DNA of 64,000 nucleotides from Cyanodermella asteris (GCA_900618795.1 UYJD01000012.1:584855-648854), one strand, 5' to 3'. Positions 43,637-54,913 are shown, numbered from the stretch's first letter. Translations and numbers: made by a program. Notes: generated by a model not told the origin, from the sequence alone.

Positions 43637-45823
43637 TGGCTCAGGTGACCTGGCCGACGGATGATGGCTCTGAACCACTCTGCTCACTGCAACGACGTGC
43701 GCACCACTCACCTGTGTCGAGACGAAGCGCCAGCCCACGGCGTTTCGCAATCAAATCGGTCGTGGCGGGCGTTTGCGAGGCTCTCAAGACGCGAAGCTAT
43801 CCTTGGATTGCTCTGCGGACGCGGTGTTGATGGTGGCAAGTTGGCTCCGACCACTGCGCGGCTTCTGACTGCTGCCCGGAGTTGCTGTCCGAGCGCTGCC
43901 GGCGGTGCTTTTGGCCCAACAGCGATCCGAACAGGAGTGCTTCCTATCGACGGCACTGTACGTCGTCTGTCAAAAGAACGGCCGTCTTGCAAAGACTGAA
44001 CCGTGAACGCGGACGCGGGGCCTATCTGGGCGTCTTGCTGCTGTTGGCGGACCTGGTGAGCTGACCGAGGTCACGGGACATGCGAGTTAGGAGCGGCTTA
44101 TATACTTCCTTGACACATTAGTCCTCCCTCCTGCCACGCCGACAGCACAACGGTCACGGCAGTACTGCGCTACTTTCTGACCTTTGGCTCGCTTGCCGAC
44201 ATTGCTGCGTCCTACTTGCATCTTAGCTTGTGCTATCACACTGACAAGACACCGTCTTCACAAGCTATGGATTTAAGCAGGCCTGACGAAGAGATATTCC
44301 CAGAGCAGACGCAATCTCGCAGCCACACCTGCACATTGACTGCCTCACATGCTGCACCGACCCAGCTGCAATCGAGCAGCAATTGGGCAAGCATGCGCAG
44401 CATCGATTGGTCGATAGCATGTGTTGCCAAAACAAGGTGTGAGAGCGGGGTCCAAAGTGACTCTCGGCCCTGCTTCTTCCGTCCAAGGCAACGTCTCTAC
44501 TTACTGCTACTACGCTACGTGTTCTGCGGACAGAACTGCAACTCGCCCAAGGATACACAGTTCTGAGCTGGATTGCCTTGCTAAGCTTTACTTTGTTATA
44601 CGACCTTGATACCATATGATCAGCTGACCCGTCCAACTTCACATACAGCCACCAATCAAAGGTCGCCTTGTTATGCTCCCGGGCGTAGCCGCTGGTCGTT
44701 GAGAGGCACATGAGCAACCTACTCGCTGATTTGGGTGTTTGCAGGTGTCCATGCTTCATATGCGATACTCAATGCTCGCCCGTGCATCATACGCGCTGCG
44801 GCCGGGCCAGCGGTGGAGACATTCCTCGTCCAAATGTACATCTGGATTTCATCTCACGCGTCGCCTCATCGAACTGCCTCTTGGCAATGTCATCGCTTTC
44901 GCATGAAGCTGCAGTCAGGTCCTGAAACATTCTGGGATGCATCGGAGTCTCTTTGCTGGAAGCTATGTTCACACCAATTGCTAATTCGATCCTGGCCGTG
45001 TACCGAGCCTGTCATCCTTGCGATCAGCTGCAGCCGTGGTTGCGGCCGGTGACACGAGCTGCATATGCTGTGCCGGACGCAAGCACTTACATCTTTACGC
45101 AATCTGTCATCTTTCCATCATGGGGAAGTCTCGTTGCTCTCCTTGCCTGAAATGTTTCGTCGATAATTTGAGTGGATGCCACAGTCAAGGCATGTTCATA
45201 CAATAGATCGTATGAGCCGCCTCAGAGCCAGCTCTAATGCCAGATTAGGAGCCTCATCTCATCGACTGTTGAATATTCGTGCACTTGATTCTGTATACAA
45301 TTGTCTGACACGGTCGATGCTATTTGCGGCCGCGTCGACCCACATTCCTTCGAAGACCTAATGAATGTCTTTGAAACCACTCCTCCGCATGATACATGAT
45401 ATTTCACAAGCACACATGGATCGTAGAAATTGTGGCATACGGCACGAGATGGATCAAATTTGGTCCAGCCGGCATACTTTCAATTTGAGGCCAAAGGCTG
45501 CGAAAGGAAAAATCTCTAATTCTAGAAGAAATGCCTGCCAGTCCAGCTGGAGCATCTTCAGCCCATCATCCAAGCATTTGCAAGCGTTCAGAATCGCCGT
45601 CATGGAAAAAAATGTAGGTGAAGAAGTGAAGTTGTCTCTTCGCCCTCTCCTTAGATCGTCGCTGGAAAAATCCAGTATTGCCACATCCCTTGCTTCAGAT
45701 ATCGCTTCCAATCTCCGGCCCGTCCAAGCAAGACAAATCCATTTCAAATGCACCTCCAAAAAAAATCTTGTCCGACACTGTCGCGAAAAAACACTTCAGA
45801 CCTTGCCTTTCCAGGTCGCTGAT

Positions 45824-45853
45824 TCGCCATCGCCATCGCCATCGCCATCGCCA
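45824..45853. repeat. (TCGCCA)5 microsatellite
   Basis: Five perfect copies of TCGCCA, beginning 15 bases beyond the stop codon of the GH5 gene and therefore probably in its 3' UTR. Confidence 0.85.
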
Positions 45854-45868
45854 TTGCCCACCACCTCC

Positions 45869-47758
45869 TCACGAAGCACAAATGTTCGAAAACTTGCGAT
45901 CGCTGACCACATTCTTCGGAAACGCACCCACCTCCGCCGGGCCCTCGACCCCCCACCCTCCGGGCCCCTTCCAGCTCCACAAAAAGTACCCGTCCGAATT
46001 CCGCTCAAACACCTCCAGCTGCGCCTCCACGTACCTCCTGACCTGGCCCACCAGCGCGGCACTCCACCCGCTCGGGTCCGACCCGGTGCAGCTGCACCCG
46101 CCGTCGCTCCCGCATCCCGCCGACTGCGGCACCGTGGTGCCGTCGGACCGGGCGCAGACGTTGGTCAGCGCGGACCACTCCCCCACGATGGTGGGCATGG
46201 TCGCGGACGCGGCGGCGAGGTTGTCGGACCAGCTGCACGCGAGCTCGACGTGCGCGTCCTGGTCCAGCGCGTTGTCCTCGTCCGTGTAGAGTTGGTAGTT
46301 GTGTTGATCGACGCCAAAGGTCGTTTTCCGCGTGCCCGCAGCCGCAGCACCGGAGAGAGCGGATAGCGGCGCCGAAGACGCGAGTTTCTGGGCCACGGCC
46401 ACGAACTTCTCGGGCCCCATGAAGCTGTCGTGTGTGATTATGCGGAGGTCCTTGTTCTCCGTCACGGCCAGCATCTGCGTGTACGTGTCCGACGCCCACG
46501 ACTGGGATTTGGCGAAAGAGTTTGGCGCGCCGGCGGTGGGCTCGTTGACCATTTCGATCCCCCAGACGACGTCGCTGTAGTTGGCGGCGCCGTACTTCTT
46601 CGCCATGTCCACCAGGATCTGCGTGCTCTTGGCCAAGTTGTCGCCCTGCTGCCAGTTCACGGCGCCCGCGTGCCCGGAATGGTCTTTTCCGTTTTGGCTG
46701 CCGGGGCTTCCGTGGCAGTCGACCAGCACCTTCATGCCGTATTTGCGCGCCCAGCCGATGGCTTCGTCGAGCCAGAAGGCGGATCCTTGTTGATAGGGCG
46801 TGCCGCTGTTGTCGAAGGCCCAGAAGCCGACGGGAATGCGCAGGGCGTTGAAGCCGTAGGTTTGGATTTGTTGGACGTCGGCTTCGGTGAACCAGCTGGA
46901 CCAGTGGCGTTGCAGGGCCGCGGCGGAGCCGGCGGAGGAGTCGAAGGTGTATTGGTCCGAGGCGGAGGAGAAGGCACCTATGAAGGTGCTGGAGTCGTCC
47001 ATCCATTTTTCGAGAATGAGCCAGTTGCCTATGTTGATGCCGCGTAGGAAGTCGCCGTCGGAGGTGGAGTTGGCACAGGTGGTGGAGTTGGACGACGTGG
47101 ACGTGGTAGTGGTTGAAGACGGTTTTGCAGTCGAAGAGACAGTAGTGTCGGCGGTGGTAGTTGCTCTAGATGTCTCCTCTGATATCGTCTCAGTGACCGC
47201 CTTCGTGGTAGCTTTAGTGGTTGTCTTGCATTTGTGGGTGGCCTTTGACGTCGCGTGCTTCACTTCCGATGTGACACCTGGGCCTTCGCTTGAGACAGCA
47301 GCGGTAGCGCCAGCTGCGGACGAAAGAAACAAGATTTCACTAGTCGTCTTGGCTTGGGCTGAAGTCTCGTGATCGGACGCAGAAGCGCTGGTTTCGGGCT
47401 GACCGCTTGCCACATACAGGGTGCTGTGAATGATCTGAGTCGAGGACACTACCTGCGTGCTGGTACCGCTGTAGCTCAGGCCCGTGTCAAATACAGAGAC
47501 GACCTTTGTGGCAATTTCAATAGTAAGCCTGTTGGACGATGCTATTGACAACGTATGGGTTGAGTTGTGAGCATGTGCATAACCAGTACCAGCGATAGCG
47601 GTTGTATGTGCTTTCATAGCGCGACTGCAACCACGCGTAAGAGTTGACTTATGATGACGGTGGCTGTGTGAGGAGGAGCCAGTTGATGGAGAATTGGTTC
47701 CATATTGAGGCAAGGCCGAGGCAATCGCCACAAGGCCCACAAGGGCGAACCCCTTCAT
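45869..47758 (-). CDS. Secreted GH5 exo-beta-1,3-glucanase
   Basis: Glucan 1,3-beta-glucosidase of glycoside hydrolase family 5 (Exg1-like), acting on wall beta-glucan. Single exon, 629 residues. Signal peptide MKGFALVGLVAIASALP. Residues about 18-60 are Ser/His-rich, and about 120-235 form a Ser/Thr-rich linker with many O-glycosylation candidates. The catalytic domain runs from about 236 to the end: FLRGINIGNWLILEKWMD, LRIPVGFWAF, VLVDCHGSPGSQNG, the acid/base Glu406 in EMVNEPTAG, HDSFMGPEKF, DQHNYQLY and the nucleophile Glu527 in IVGEWSA. The C-terminus GYFLWSWKGPGGWGVEGP is intact. There is no GPI signal. It is longer than Exg1 because of the N-terminal linker, so it may be held in the wall. 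Upstream lies 2.9 kb without another gene. Confidence 0.92.
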   Translation of the reverse strand: MKGFALVGLVAIASALPQYGTNSPSTGSSSHSHRHHKSTLTRGCSRAMKAHTTAIAGTGYAHAHNSTHTLSIASSNRLTIEIATKVVSVFDTGLSYSGTSTQVVSSTQIIHSTLYVASGQPETSASASDHETSAQAKTTSEILFLSSAAGATAAVSSEGPGVTSEVKHATSKATHKCKTTTKATTKAVTETISEETSRATTTADTTVSSTAKPSSTTTTSTSSNSTTCANSTSDGDFLRGINIGNWLILEKWMDDSSTFIGAFSSASDQYTFDSSAGSAAALQRHWSSWFTEADVQQIQTYGFNALRIPVGFWAFDNSGTPYQQGSAFWLDEAIGWARKYGMKVLVDCHGSPGSQNGKDHSGHAGAVNWQQGDNLAKSTQILVDMAKKYGAANYSDVVWGIEMVNEPTAGAPNSFAKSQSWASDTYTQMLAVTENKDLRIITHDSFMGPEKFVAVAQKLASSAPLSALSGAAAAGTRKTTFGVDQHNYQLYTDEDNALDQDAHVELACSWSDNLAAASATMPTIVGEWSALTNVCARSDGTTVPQSAGCGSDGGCSCTGSDPSGWSAALVGQVRRYVEAQLEVFERNSDGYFLWSWKGPGGWGVEGPAEVGAFPKNVVSDRKFSNICAS

Positions 47759-50635
47759 GATGTCGTCGAAAGAATAAACTGACTATCGAGGGAAGAGAAA
47801 TTGACCTGCCGTATGAGCTAGATGAGTGTGTCCGTGAGTCGAGGGGCCTGTGGTAGTATAAAGAACGATGACGAGATTTGAAATGAGCGTGGTGACAACA
47901 GGAATCTTGTGCAGTAGCTGCCCAACTAGCACATGCGCACTGTTGAGGAATGCAGACAAAGAGGCGTGCTGGCGTGGGGATGTGAGATGCCCAGACTGCA
48001 GGCAGCTCACTAAATCCGAATGAGTGACTGTTTGCCTGACTGACTGGCAGTCAAGTGTCCAACAGCGCGCCGAACGGACCCGTCAAGGGCTCGAGGGCGA
48101 GACGCAGTTAGATGATGTGGTGAGCGTGATTTGCACTGATCCAGAAGGGAAAGTAAGGAACGCGAGCTGAAGAACGTCAAAGAAAGCGAGCTGCCGTAAA
48201 GGAAGGGGGCGCTCGAGAACTGATCCACCAGGGACAATGGAAAAACCAACGACACTCGTCAGGGTACAGATAAAGACCGACACCTCGTGATAGTGAAGAG
48301 AAGGGGAGAAGGGAAGGAACCTGCAAGAGGGAGGGCGCTGAGGCCGGCTTGTATGGGGCAGACGCCGACTGACATGGTGGTGGCACTGCGAATGCTGCCA
48401 TCGTCTCGTCTGCTTCTCCTGTCTGGGGCATTCGGCAGCCAAACGGCCGGCTTCATCTCATACCCGCGCCAGGGGGTCAACGTGCTAAGGGGGTGCAAGG
48501 AACAAGCTTGTCAGTCAAGATGGTGACCCAAAGCCGGTATTTGGAACATGAAGGCCGAGTGAGTGGGCAAGGTGACCCAGAGGCGGCCAAAAAGCTCACC
48601 TTGTATCCTGCTTTGTGTCCTGCCCTCATCAGCACTACAGCATGTGCTGACCCTCGCAGATATCTTGTCGAGCACCTTGTCCGTCGGACCTTTGAGGCAG
48701 ATAGGTTGGGCAGGGGCTGAGATTGAAACGGCCGTGCAAGGAGGTTTCGACGGCCTGCATGGTGCAAAATGCTGTGCGCCGGCAGTGGGGAGAACGAAGG
48801 ACGATGCGAAAGCCGACGTTGTTTCACCAAACATGAAACCCACGCCCGACCCTGGCGCTCTTTGCCTCTGACGATACACCCTTACCTTATCCAGCTTATC
48901 CTCGCCATCGCCTGTCATCCCGACCGCTGTCATGTGGCCACACCTACGACCTGATGTCATTGCGCGGATTCAAGGCGCCACTGCACAGGCTCGATGTCTG
49001 TTGCGGATCAGTCAGCTCGGCCAGCTTAACCCACAACGATCCTCTTCCGAGCAGTTGAACATCAAAATGGAACACTGACGGCCGTCACCAGGGTACAAGG
49101 GGCCTGATCGAAGCCCTAGCCGCCCATCAAGATAATTATCGTCACGACTTCTGCCGCGCCGAGGCAGCCATCACTGGGATGCAGCTTGTACGACGACTCC
49201 CGATAGTAATGAGCAGGACCGAAGCCGACGTGACCTCTTCGCCACTACTATTCGCGCGCAGGGATTGCCATCGGTCACTCCCCAGCCTTCGCTAATCATT
49301 GGTGTGTCATGTGGACCCGCCGGCCGAAACGCTCGCTTGTGCGTGCTTTGCCTCGTACCCCCTGCCCAGCACACCCTGCCGCCGCCCACCACGGCCAATG
49401 CAGGCCGCTGGTCTCAACAGGCATGCTATAGGCGCCCTGAGAGGTGCGCAAGCAGCATATTTGTAGTAAATTCCTTGATTTTTTTTGCCTTTGGATGGCT
49501 GCCCCAAGACCACGACGGCGTAGAGAACGGCGTTCAATGAGGCCCTTCGTAGCAGTCCTGATCTCAAATGAACAATTCAGGTACGAGAGCCAATCAATCG
49601 ATGCTCGGGAAATCCGTACACAATTAAGGCCGGGCCAAAAAAGTCCTTACCCACCACCCCGGAACGCAGCCCTGTTCCTTCACTACAAATGAACAGGAAC
49701 AACGGCGTCCAGAAAGTAACCACGACGCTTTACGAAATGATATAGTAAATATTACGATAGGCGAATCTCTTATCTATAATTCTATATTCGAAACCTGCGA
49801 GAATAGAGCTGTAGCGGAGGTGAGGCCTATAGTAGTCAAGCGCATCGGGGTGGTGGGTAACGACTTTTTTGACCCGGCCTTAAATGCAATCAAGATGGGG
49901 ACAGGCTTGAGCACGTATCAAATGATTTGATCGTGGACTCATCGAAGTTCTGCTCAGCTTGCTCGGGTCCGAATGCTTGGCGAGGCTTAGAGGTCATGGG
50001 GCCCAAGCATGTAGACCAGACAGATCCCGACATGTTCAAGGTCGGCCACGATAGTCATATAGATTCCATGTACGACGACAGAGACGCTATACGGTTGTGT
50101 TTGTAGACTGTCAGATGACCGACCGACCCTGCGGGTTATGCAGAGCCATTTCGTCCGTGAGACAAGGTTTCAGCCTTGTTGTATCACCGATCATTCTAGC
50201 TTACGTTCTCCCTGAATAGTCCCGTGAACAGCATATTTGACCGATTTACGAGACAATGCATCCTTCTCGCTTGTGTTCTGGAAAGATCCCTGAAGTGCAA
50301 AGCTGACATGGAAGATCAAGACGCTCGCTTTTTGGCCTTGTACCTGACTAATCTAAAGACATAGGAAACAGTACCACTGCTTGGTCTTACAACCTCTACC
50401 GCTGGCGTCTCCTCGTCAGAAGACACGAGGATGATCCAGCTTGCGACACATCACCAAGGCTCGCGGATGACCACATGTGTAACAATATAAACACGCTGAC
50501 CAAGTGCACGCTTCGAGAGTTTGCCTTGTAAATTCCATACCCGACGTCCGTCGTTTGATTCTTGCCATACTCCGCTGATCTATCTGTCAGCACGTCGTGA
50601 CCATGCTGAGGCTAAAAAGGTAGGGTGTATGCACC
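47759..50635. other. Long gene-poor region between GH5 gene and actin
   Basis: 2.9 kb without a gene I can support. It should include the GH5 promoter and the actin 3' UTR. A 254-bp MITE (49627-49880) is inserted here. Open frames such as 48511-48960 (minus) show no family motifs. Confidence 0.5.
49627..49880. mobile_element. Non-autonomous DNA transposon (MITE) with 35-bp inverted repeats
   Basis: The two ends are inverted repeats of 35 bases, 49627-49661 and 49846-49880, matching at 33 positions. The left end begins AGGCCGGGCCAAAAAAGTCC and the right end, read inward, AGGCCGGGTCAAAAAAGTCG; both then continue TTACCCACCACCCCG. TA flanks the element on both sides (49625-49626 and 49881-49882), the target duplication typical of the Tc1/mariner-pogo group. 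The interior of about 180 bases is AT-rich in part and codes for nothing, so a transposase must come from elsewhere. The well-matched ends suggest it is fairly young. No second copy was noticed in the window. Confidence 0.82.
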
Positions 50636-52158
50636 TTAGAAGCACTTGCGGTGCACGATGGAAGGTCCGCTCTCGTCGTACTCCTGCTTCGAGATCCACA
50701 TCTGCTGGAAGGTCGAGAGAGAAGCCAAAATAGAACCACCAATCCAGACAGAGTACTTGCGCTCAGGAGGAGCAATGATCTTGACCTTCATCGACGACGG
50801 GGCCAGGGCAGTGATCTCCTTCTGCATGCGGTCAGAGATACCGGGGTACATGGTAGTTCCTCCAGACTGTCCATCGTTAGCTTGCGAATCGTTCTTCATG
50901 CGATCGTACATACCATGACAATGTTGCCGTACAGGTCCTTCCTGACATCGACATCGCACTTCATGATCGAGTTGAAGGTGGTAACGTGGATTCCGCCGGA
51001 CTCAAGGCCAAGAACAGACGGCTGGAAGAGAGCCTCGGGAGCACGGAAACGCTCGTTGCCAATAGTGATGACCTGACCGTCGGGCAGCTCGTAAGACTTC
51101 TCCAGGGAAGAGCTCTGGCTAGCGGTCTGGATCTCCTGCTCAAAGTCAAGTGCGACGTAGCAGAGCTTCTCCTTCATGTCACGAACGATTTCACGCTCGG
51201 CAGTGGTGGAGAAGGGGTAACCGCGCTCGGCCAAAATCTTCATCAGGTAGTCCGTCAAGTCACGACCGGCCATGTCGATACGACTGATGGCGTGGGGAAG
51301 GGCAAAACCCTCGTAAATGGGGACAACGTGAGTGACACCATCACCAGAGTCAAGCACAATACCAGTTGTACGACCGGAAGCGTAGAGAGACAGGACGGCC
51401 TGGATGCTGACGTAGAAAGCGGGAGCGTTGAAGGTCTCGAAGACAATCTGCGTCATCTTCTCACGGTTGGACTTGGGGTTGATGGGAGCCTCAGTCAACA
51501 AGACCGGGTGCTCCTCAGGAGCGACACGGAGCTCGTTGTAGAATGTGTGATGCCAGATCTTCTCCATGTCGTCCCAGTTGGTGACGACACCGTGCTCAAT
51601 CGGGTATCGCAGGGTAAGGATACCACGCTTGGATTGCGCCTCATCGCCAACGTAGGAGTCCTTCTGGCCCATACCAATCATGATACTGCACGTATATTAG
51701 AACTCGACCTCTTCCAATCTTATCGAGAACGGCGTTGAGCTGTTGGACATACCCATGGTGACGAGGACGACCGACGATAGAAGCTGATGAGCGTTAGAAC
51801 GGTCGCTTCATCATGGGCTATGGTAATACTCACGGAACACTGCTCGAGGTGCGTCGTCACCGGCGAAACCGGCCTTGCACATACCCGAACTGATCGATGT
51901 TAGCCATTACAGTCCCGTTGACGTCGGCAGGTTTGGGCAGCTGAAGCTGAGGCTGATGGCGGGGCCACGGCCACGAGCATTCAGGACCCAACAAAATATT
52001 CTCTTACCCATTGTCGATAACGAGGGCAGCAACCTCCTCTATACGAGACTCAACGTTAGTGGCAAGCTCAATGAGAATCGACCTTCACTGCCCCGGCAGT
52101 CATTGACCCTAGCGGCGCAAAGGAGAGGGCAGTGGAACGGGCTGAACTCACCCTCCAT
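50636..52158 (-). CDS. ACT1: Actin
   Basis: Cytoskeletal actin. Six coding exons: 52158-52152 (only 7 nt), 52038-52008, 51889-51834, 51783-51753, 51685-50914 and 50866-50636. Introns measure 113, 118, 50, 67 and 47 nt, all GT-AG. The joined frame gives exactly 375 residues, the standard actin length. It reads [21 protein letters not shown], then [79 protein letters not shown], and ends [11 protein letters not shown]. Four of the five introns fall in the first 44 codons, as is usual in filamentous ascomycetes. Intron 2 carries a CCACGGCCACGAGC motif also present upstream of the RBM25-like gene. The leader before the ATG is strongly pyrimidine-rich, as expected for a highly expressed gene. Confidence 0.98.
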
Positions 52159-53271
52159 GGCGGCGGTGTTGTGATAAGGGAGAAAGGTAGGGAAAGATGA
52201 AGGGTTCAGAGGATCTTCTCACAAGGGATTGTGGAAGAAGCGATAGTTGGGGGGTGAGAATTGAGCAGTTGGGAGGACAGTGGAGATCAGGAGTAGGTCG
52301 GGAGTTCCTGCAGCGGTGGTGATGAGGTTGGTGGTTTCTTGTGGGAAAGGGCGGCAAGCGGGCAGCGCTAGTGCCGTTGCTTCTAACCTGCGGTGGCCAA
52401 GTGGGCAAGTGCGGACGCCGGCGCAGCTCCAACGAATCCGGTCAGGAATAGTGCAGTCAACTACAGAGACTAAACCTCTCCTCTTTGCCACTGTAGCGCA
52501 GCATGCTATATGTACTTTCCTGCTGCCTGACACCGTGTACGCGGCCCGATGAAAGTCTACGCGTCCTCGATCACAGCTGACTACACTATAAATTGCTGTC
52601 TCGAGGAGATTGTTGCATCGCAGCAGCTATCCAGTCCTCTTCATTGCAGGCAGTCGGGAAGACCATCAGACCGCTACAATATCAACGCCATCAACGGCCC
52701 GTTAGAGCAGCGACAGCGGCATACCTCAATGTACATCCTGCGGGCACCTCCTGGCTATCTAGGGGGCGTCGCTGATTCTTTGCTGCCGACACATTTCTGC
52801 TTTGGTGGGGTACGACTAAAAATGGACTGACGCCTGCGGGGTCAAGCTCCGAACCCTAGGATTTCCTAGGCATCGCAGCTTTGACGGTCGTCGCGATTGA
52901 GTATGGCAATTTGCCAGCGCCAGTTGCAATGTTTCGACGTATTCACGCCTGCACTCAAACTATATGCTCACTTGAGGTAGATGCAGCTGGATAGAGCAAC
53001 TCATCGGCTTGCTGCTGTGCAAGTTGAAGGTCAAATGGACAGAGAATCGTCCCGAACCCGAGAGATGTTGCTCGAACCATCCCGTGCTCTTTTTTGAGCA
53101 TCGCGTCAGGTCCACAAATTCGCCCAACTGTTCATCTCCCTCCACATTATCTTGTCCTGTACTCCGCACTTACTCTCATCACCAACAGTCTGCGAAAGCA
53201 CGTTCACTACGCTGCGCAGTAAGGCTGGCAGTCAATAACACCTTTTCCTGTCCTCCACATACGATCTTGCC
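52159..53271. other. Divergent intergenic region actin / FES1
   Basis: 1.1 kb shared by two start regions. The first 120 bases next to actin are pyrimidine-rich on the actin strand (CTTTCTCCC, CCCCCCAAC). No further gene seen. Confidence 0.5.
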
Positions 53272-54033
53272 ATGGCCGATCCCAGACAGCAGGCTAGCTT
53301 GAACACCCTACTCAAATGGTCCATCGAGAACTCCGATGCGTCATTACAGAATGGAGATAGTGCCTCAAATGGCCAAACAGCAACTGGCGTGCGTGCTATT
53401 GAAAACACCAACGAGTCCGAAGGGCTTGTTGAGGATACGTCTCGGGGCCCAACCCGTCTCGACCCAAAAGTTTTCGACGCTGTCTTTGGTGGTCCATCCG
53501 ATGCAGAACTCATGAAAGCAAGCATGGACGCTATCTGCAACCCCGAAGTCTCTCTTGATAACAAGCTGATTGCATTCGACAACTTCGAGCAGCTTGTCGA
53601 AGGCATTGACAATGCGAACAACATCGCTGCACTCAACCTTTGGTCACCCCTGATCGAGATTCTGGAGAGTCCCGAGGTGCAGTTGAGAAGGATGGCCTGT
53701 TGGTGTATCGGTACAGCAGTGCAGAACAACGAGAAAGCACAAGAGACGGCACTGACAGTTGGAGCTATACCAAGACTGGTTAGGATAGCCACAGGAAGAC
53801 GGGCGGATGGCGAGGCCAGGCTGGAGGCGACACATTCTGCAGACGAGGAAAAGACGTTGAGGAGGAAGGCTTGCTACGCCATTAGCAGTGCCATCAGGAA
53901 CTATCAGCCAGGCGTTAATGCAGCGGTCGATGCCCTGCCCGAGAACATGAAGTCCGAGCACAAAGCAATTGATTCTGCAGACATGGACGCTATCGATAAG
54001 CTGGTGGATCAACTGCGAAATTTTACACCATGA
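53272..54033 (+). CDS. FES1: Hsp70 nucleotide-exchange factor Fes1
   Basis: Releases ADP from cytosolic Hsp70 and directs misfolded clients to degradation. Single exon, 253 residues. N-terminus DPRQQASLNTLLKWSIENSD is the family start; RGPTRLDPKVFDAVFGGPSDAELMK follows near residue 60-85. Then armadillo-like helices: DNKLIAFDNFEQLVEGIDNANNI in outline, LWSPLIEILESPEVQLRRMACWCIGTAVQNN, and RRKACYAISSAIRNYQPG. Yeast Fes1 has 290 residues and many filamentous homologues are slightly shorter, so the size is normal. No targeting signal, consistent with a cytosolic protein. It is convergent with the ORF at 54197. Confidence 0.92.
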   Translation: MADPRQQASLNTLLKWSIENSDASLQNGDSASNGQTATGVRAIENTNESEGLVEDTSRGPTRLDPKVFDAVFGGPSDAELMKASMDAICNPEVSLDNKLIAFDNFEQLVEGIDNANNIAALNLWSPLIEILESPEVQLRRMACWCIGTAVQNNEKAQETALTVGAIPRLVRIATGRRADGEARLEATHSADEEKTLRRKACYAISSAIRNYQPGVNAAVDALPENMKSEHKAIDSADMDAIDKLVDQLRNFTP

Positions 54034-54196
54034 AGCAGGCTTGTCGAGCGTCCAATTTCCTGATGTCTGATGATACCCATTGATAACCATAGAGAAATGA
54101 ATGACGAAAATGAACTGTACCTTGTGACCTATATTTCACATGGCTCGATGCACAGAAATCTTGCAACATCACCTGTAATGATAATGGAAAGATTTA

Positions 54197-54913
54197 CTAC
54201 TTGTGTTTCCAATCTGGAAGCTCTATATCCTTTCCCGTTCCAGGTCTCTCCTCCGACGTACTTACCATGCTGCTTCTCCTACTTCCCACGAACAGTGAGC
54301 CTAAGCTCCACTTAGAACCCGCCCAGTCTTTGTCAACCAGGGTATCGGCGTCAGAAGACAGCGAAAACGATGGCTTACTTGACAACACAGACCTAGCATC
54401 CGCATCCGTGAGGCCCAACGACGACCTACCCTCATTTTGCAACGATAGTGACCTCGATGGCCCAAGCCCCGGACTAGCACCCGGCCCCGGGCACATCGCC
54501 GCTGAAGCACTAGTCAATCCTCGTGGCCCAGTCGCCAATGCGACCTCCTCATCCAGCCTCGCCATGTGCACCTCCAGGTGCTGCCGCGCAGCCACGGCTT
54601 GCTTATCCTGCAGCCTCTGTCTGCGTCCGACTCGTTCCCTCAACCTATCCGCCGAGCTCTTCTGCAGGGCGAGGAGTTGCATGGGACCGCCTGGATTACC
54701 TGGAGGAGCCCAAATGGTGGCCAGATTCCTGACTTCGATTTCATGGGTTGTATCGAAGCGGACGCAGCACCAATGCTTGAAAGGGAAGCAGTCAGGCCAC
54801 GAGCTAGGGGAGGTCAGGAGCTCGAGCCCGCGTTCGAAAACGGGTTCGCAACTGGGGAAGGTGGGTGAGGAGAGGGGGATGTGGAAGACTGGGTTGACTT
54901 GCATGGGGCGCAT
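54197..54913 (-). CDS. Unrecognised protein, possibly 3' part of a spliced gene
   Basis: 238 residues from ATG 54913. I do not recognise the family. The N-terminal 65 residues look folded: PSWPDCFPFKHWCC-like aromatic/Cys content (SSWPDCFPFKHWCCVRFD), then EVRNLATIWAPPGNPGGP. A helix rich in Arg/Gln/Ala follows (SADRLRERVGRRQRLQDKQ, ARQHLEVHMARLDEEVALA). The rest is Ser-rich and disordered. A GT-AG intron could join it in frame to the ORF upstream (54987-55565): the residues before 54913 read IVAMRPMQ after an acceptor CTAG at 54923-54926. The antisense frame 54201-54926 is also open but has no protein-like features. It is convergent with FES1. Confidence 0.45.
   Translation of the reverse strand: MRPMQVNPVFHIPLSSPTFPSCEPVFERGLELLTSPSSWPDCFPFKHWCCVRFDTTHEIEVRNLATIWAPPGNPGGPMQLLALQKSSADRLRERVGRRQRLQDKQAVAARQHLEVHMARLDEEVALATGPRGLTSASAAMCPGPGASPGLGPSRSLSLQNEGRSSLGLTDADARSVLSSKPSFSLSSDADTLVDKDWAGSKWSLGSLFVGSRRSSMVSTSEERPGTGKDIELPDWKHK

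Larger units (their letters stand above)
42719..45868. other. Long gene-poor region between CBF1 and GH5 gene
   Basis: 3.15 kb with no gene I can support. The CBF1-proximal part should be its leader and promoter, with a TCACGTGA box at 43629. A TTATATA stretch occurs at 44098-44104. ORFs such as 43450-43830 (plus) and 44265-44759 (minus) show no family motifs. The far end holds the GH5 3' UTR with a hexamer repeat. Confidence 0.5.

Noticed and set aside
43450-43830. Plus-strand ORF of 126 codons upstream of CBF1
   Set aside because: No family motif, no splice or start context, and overlapping ORFs of equal quality in other frames.
46430-47047. Plus-strand ORF of 205 codons
   Set aside because: Antisense shadow of the GH5 gene caused by high GC and biased third codon positions.
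50986-51738. Plus-strand ORF of 250 codons
   Set aside because: Antisense to actin exon 5, and it runs across the actin intron.
52845-52880. Inverted repeat around CCTAGGATTTCCTAGG
   Set aside because: Short, isolated palindrome with no partner structure; not supported as terminator or mobile element.
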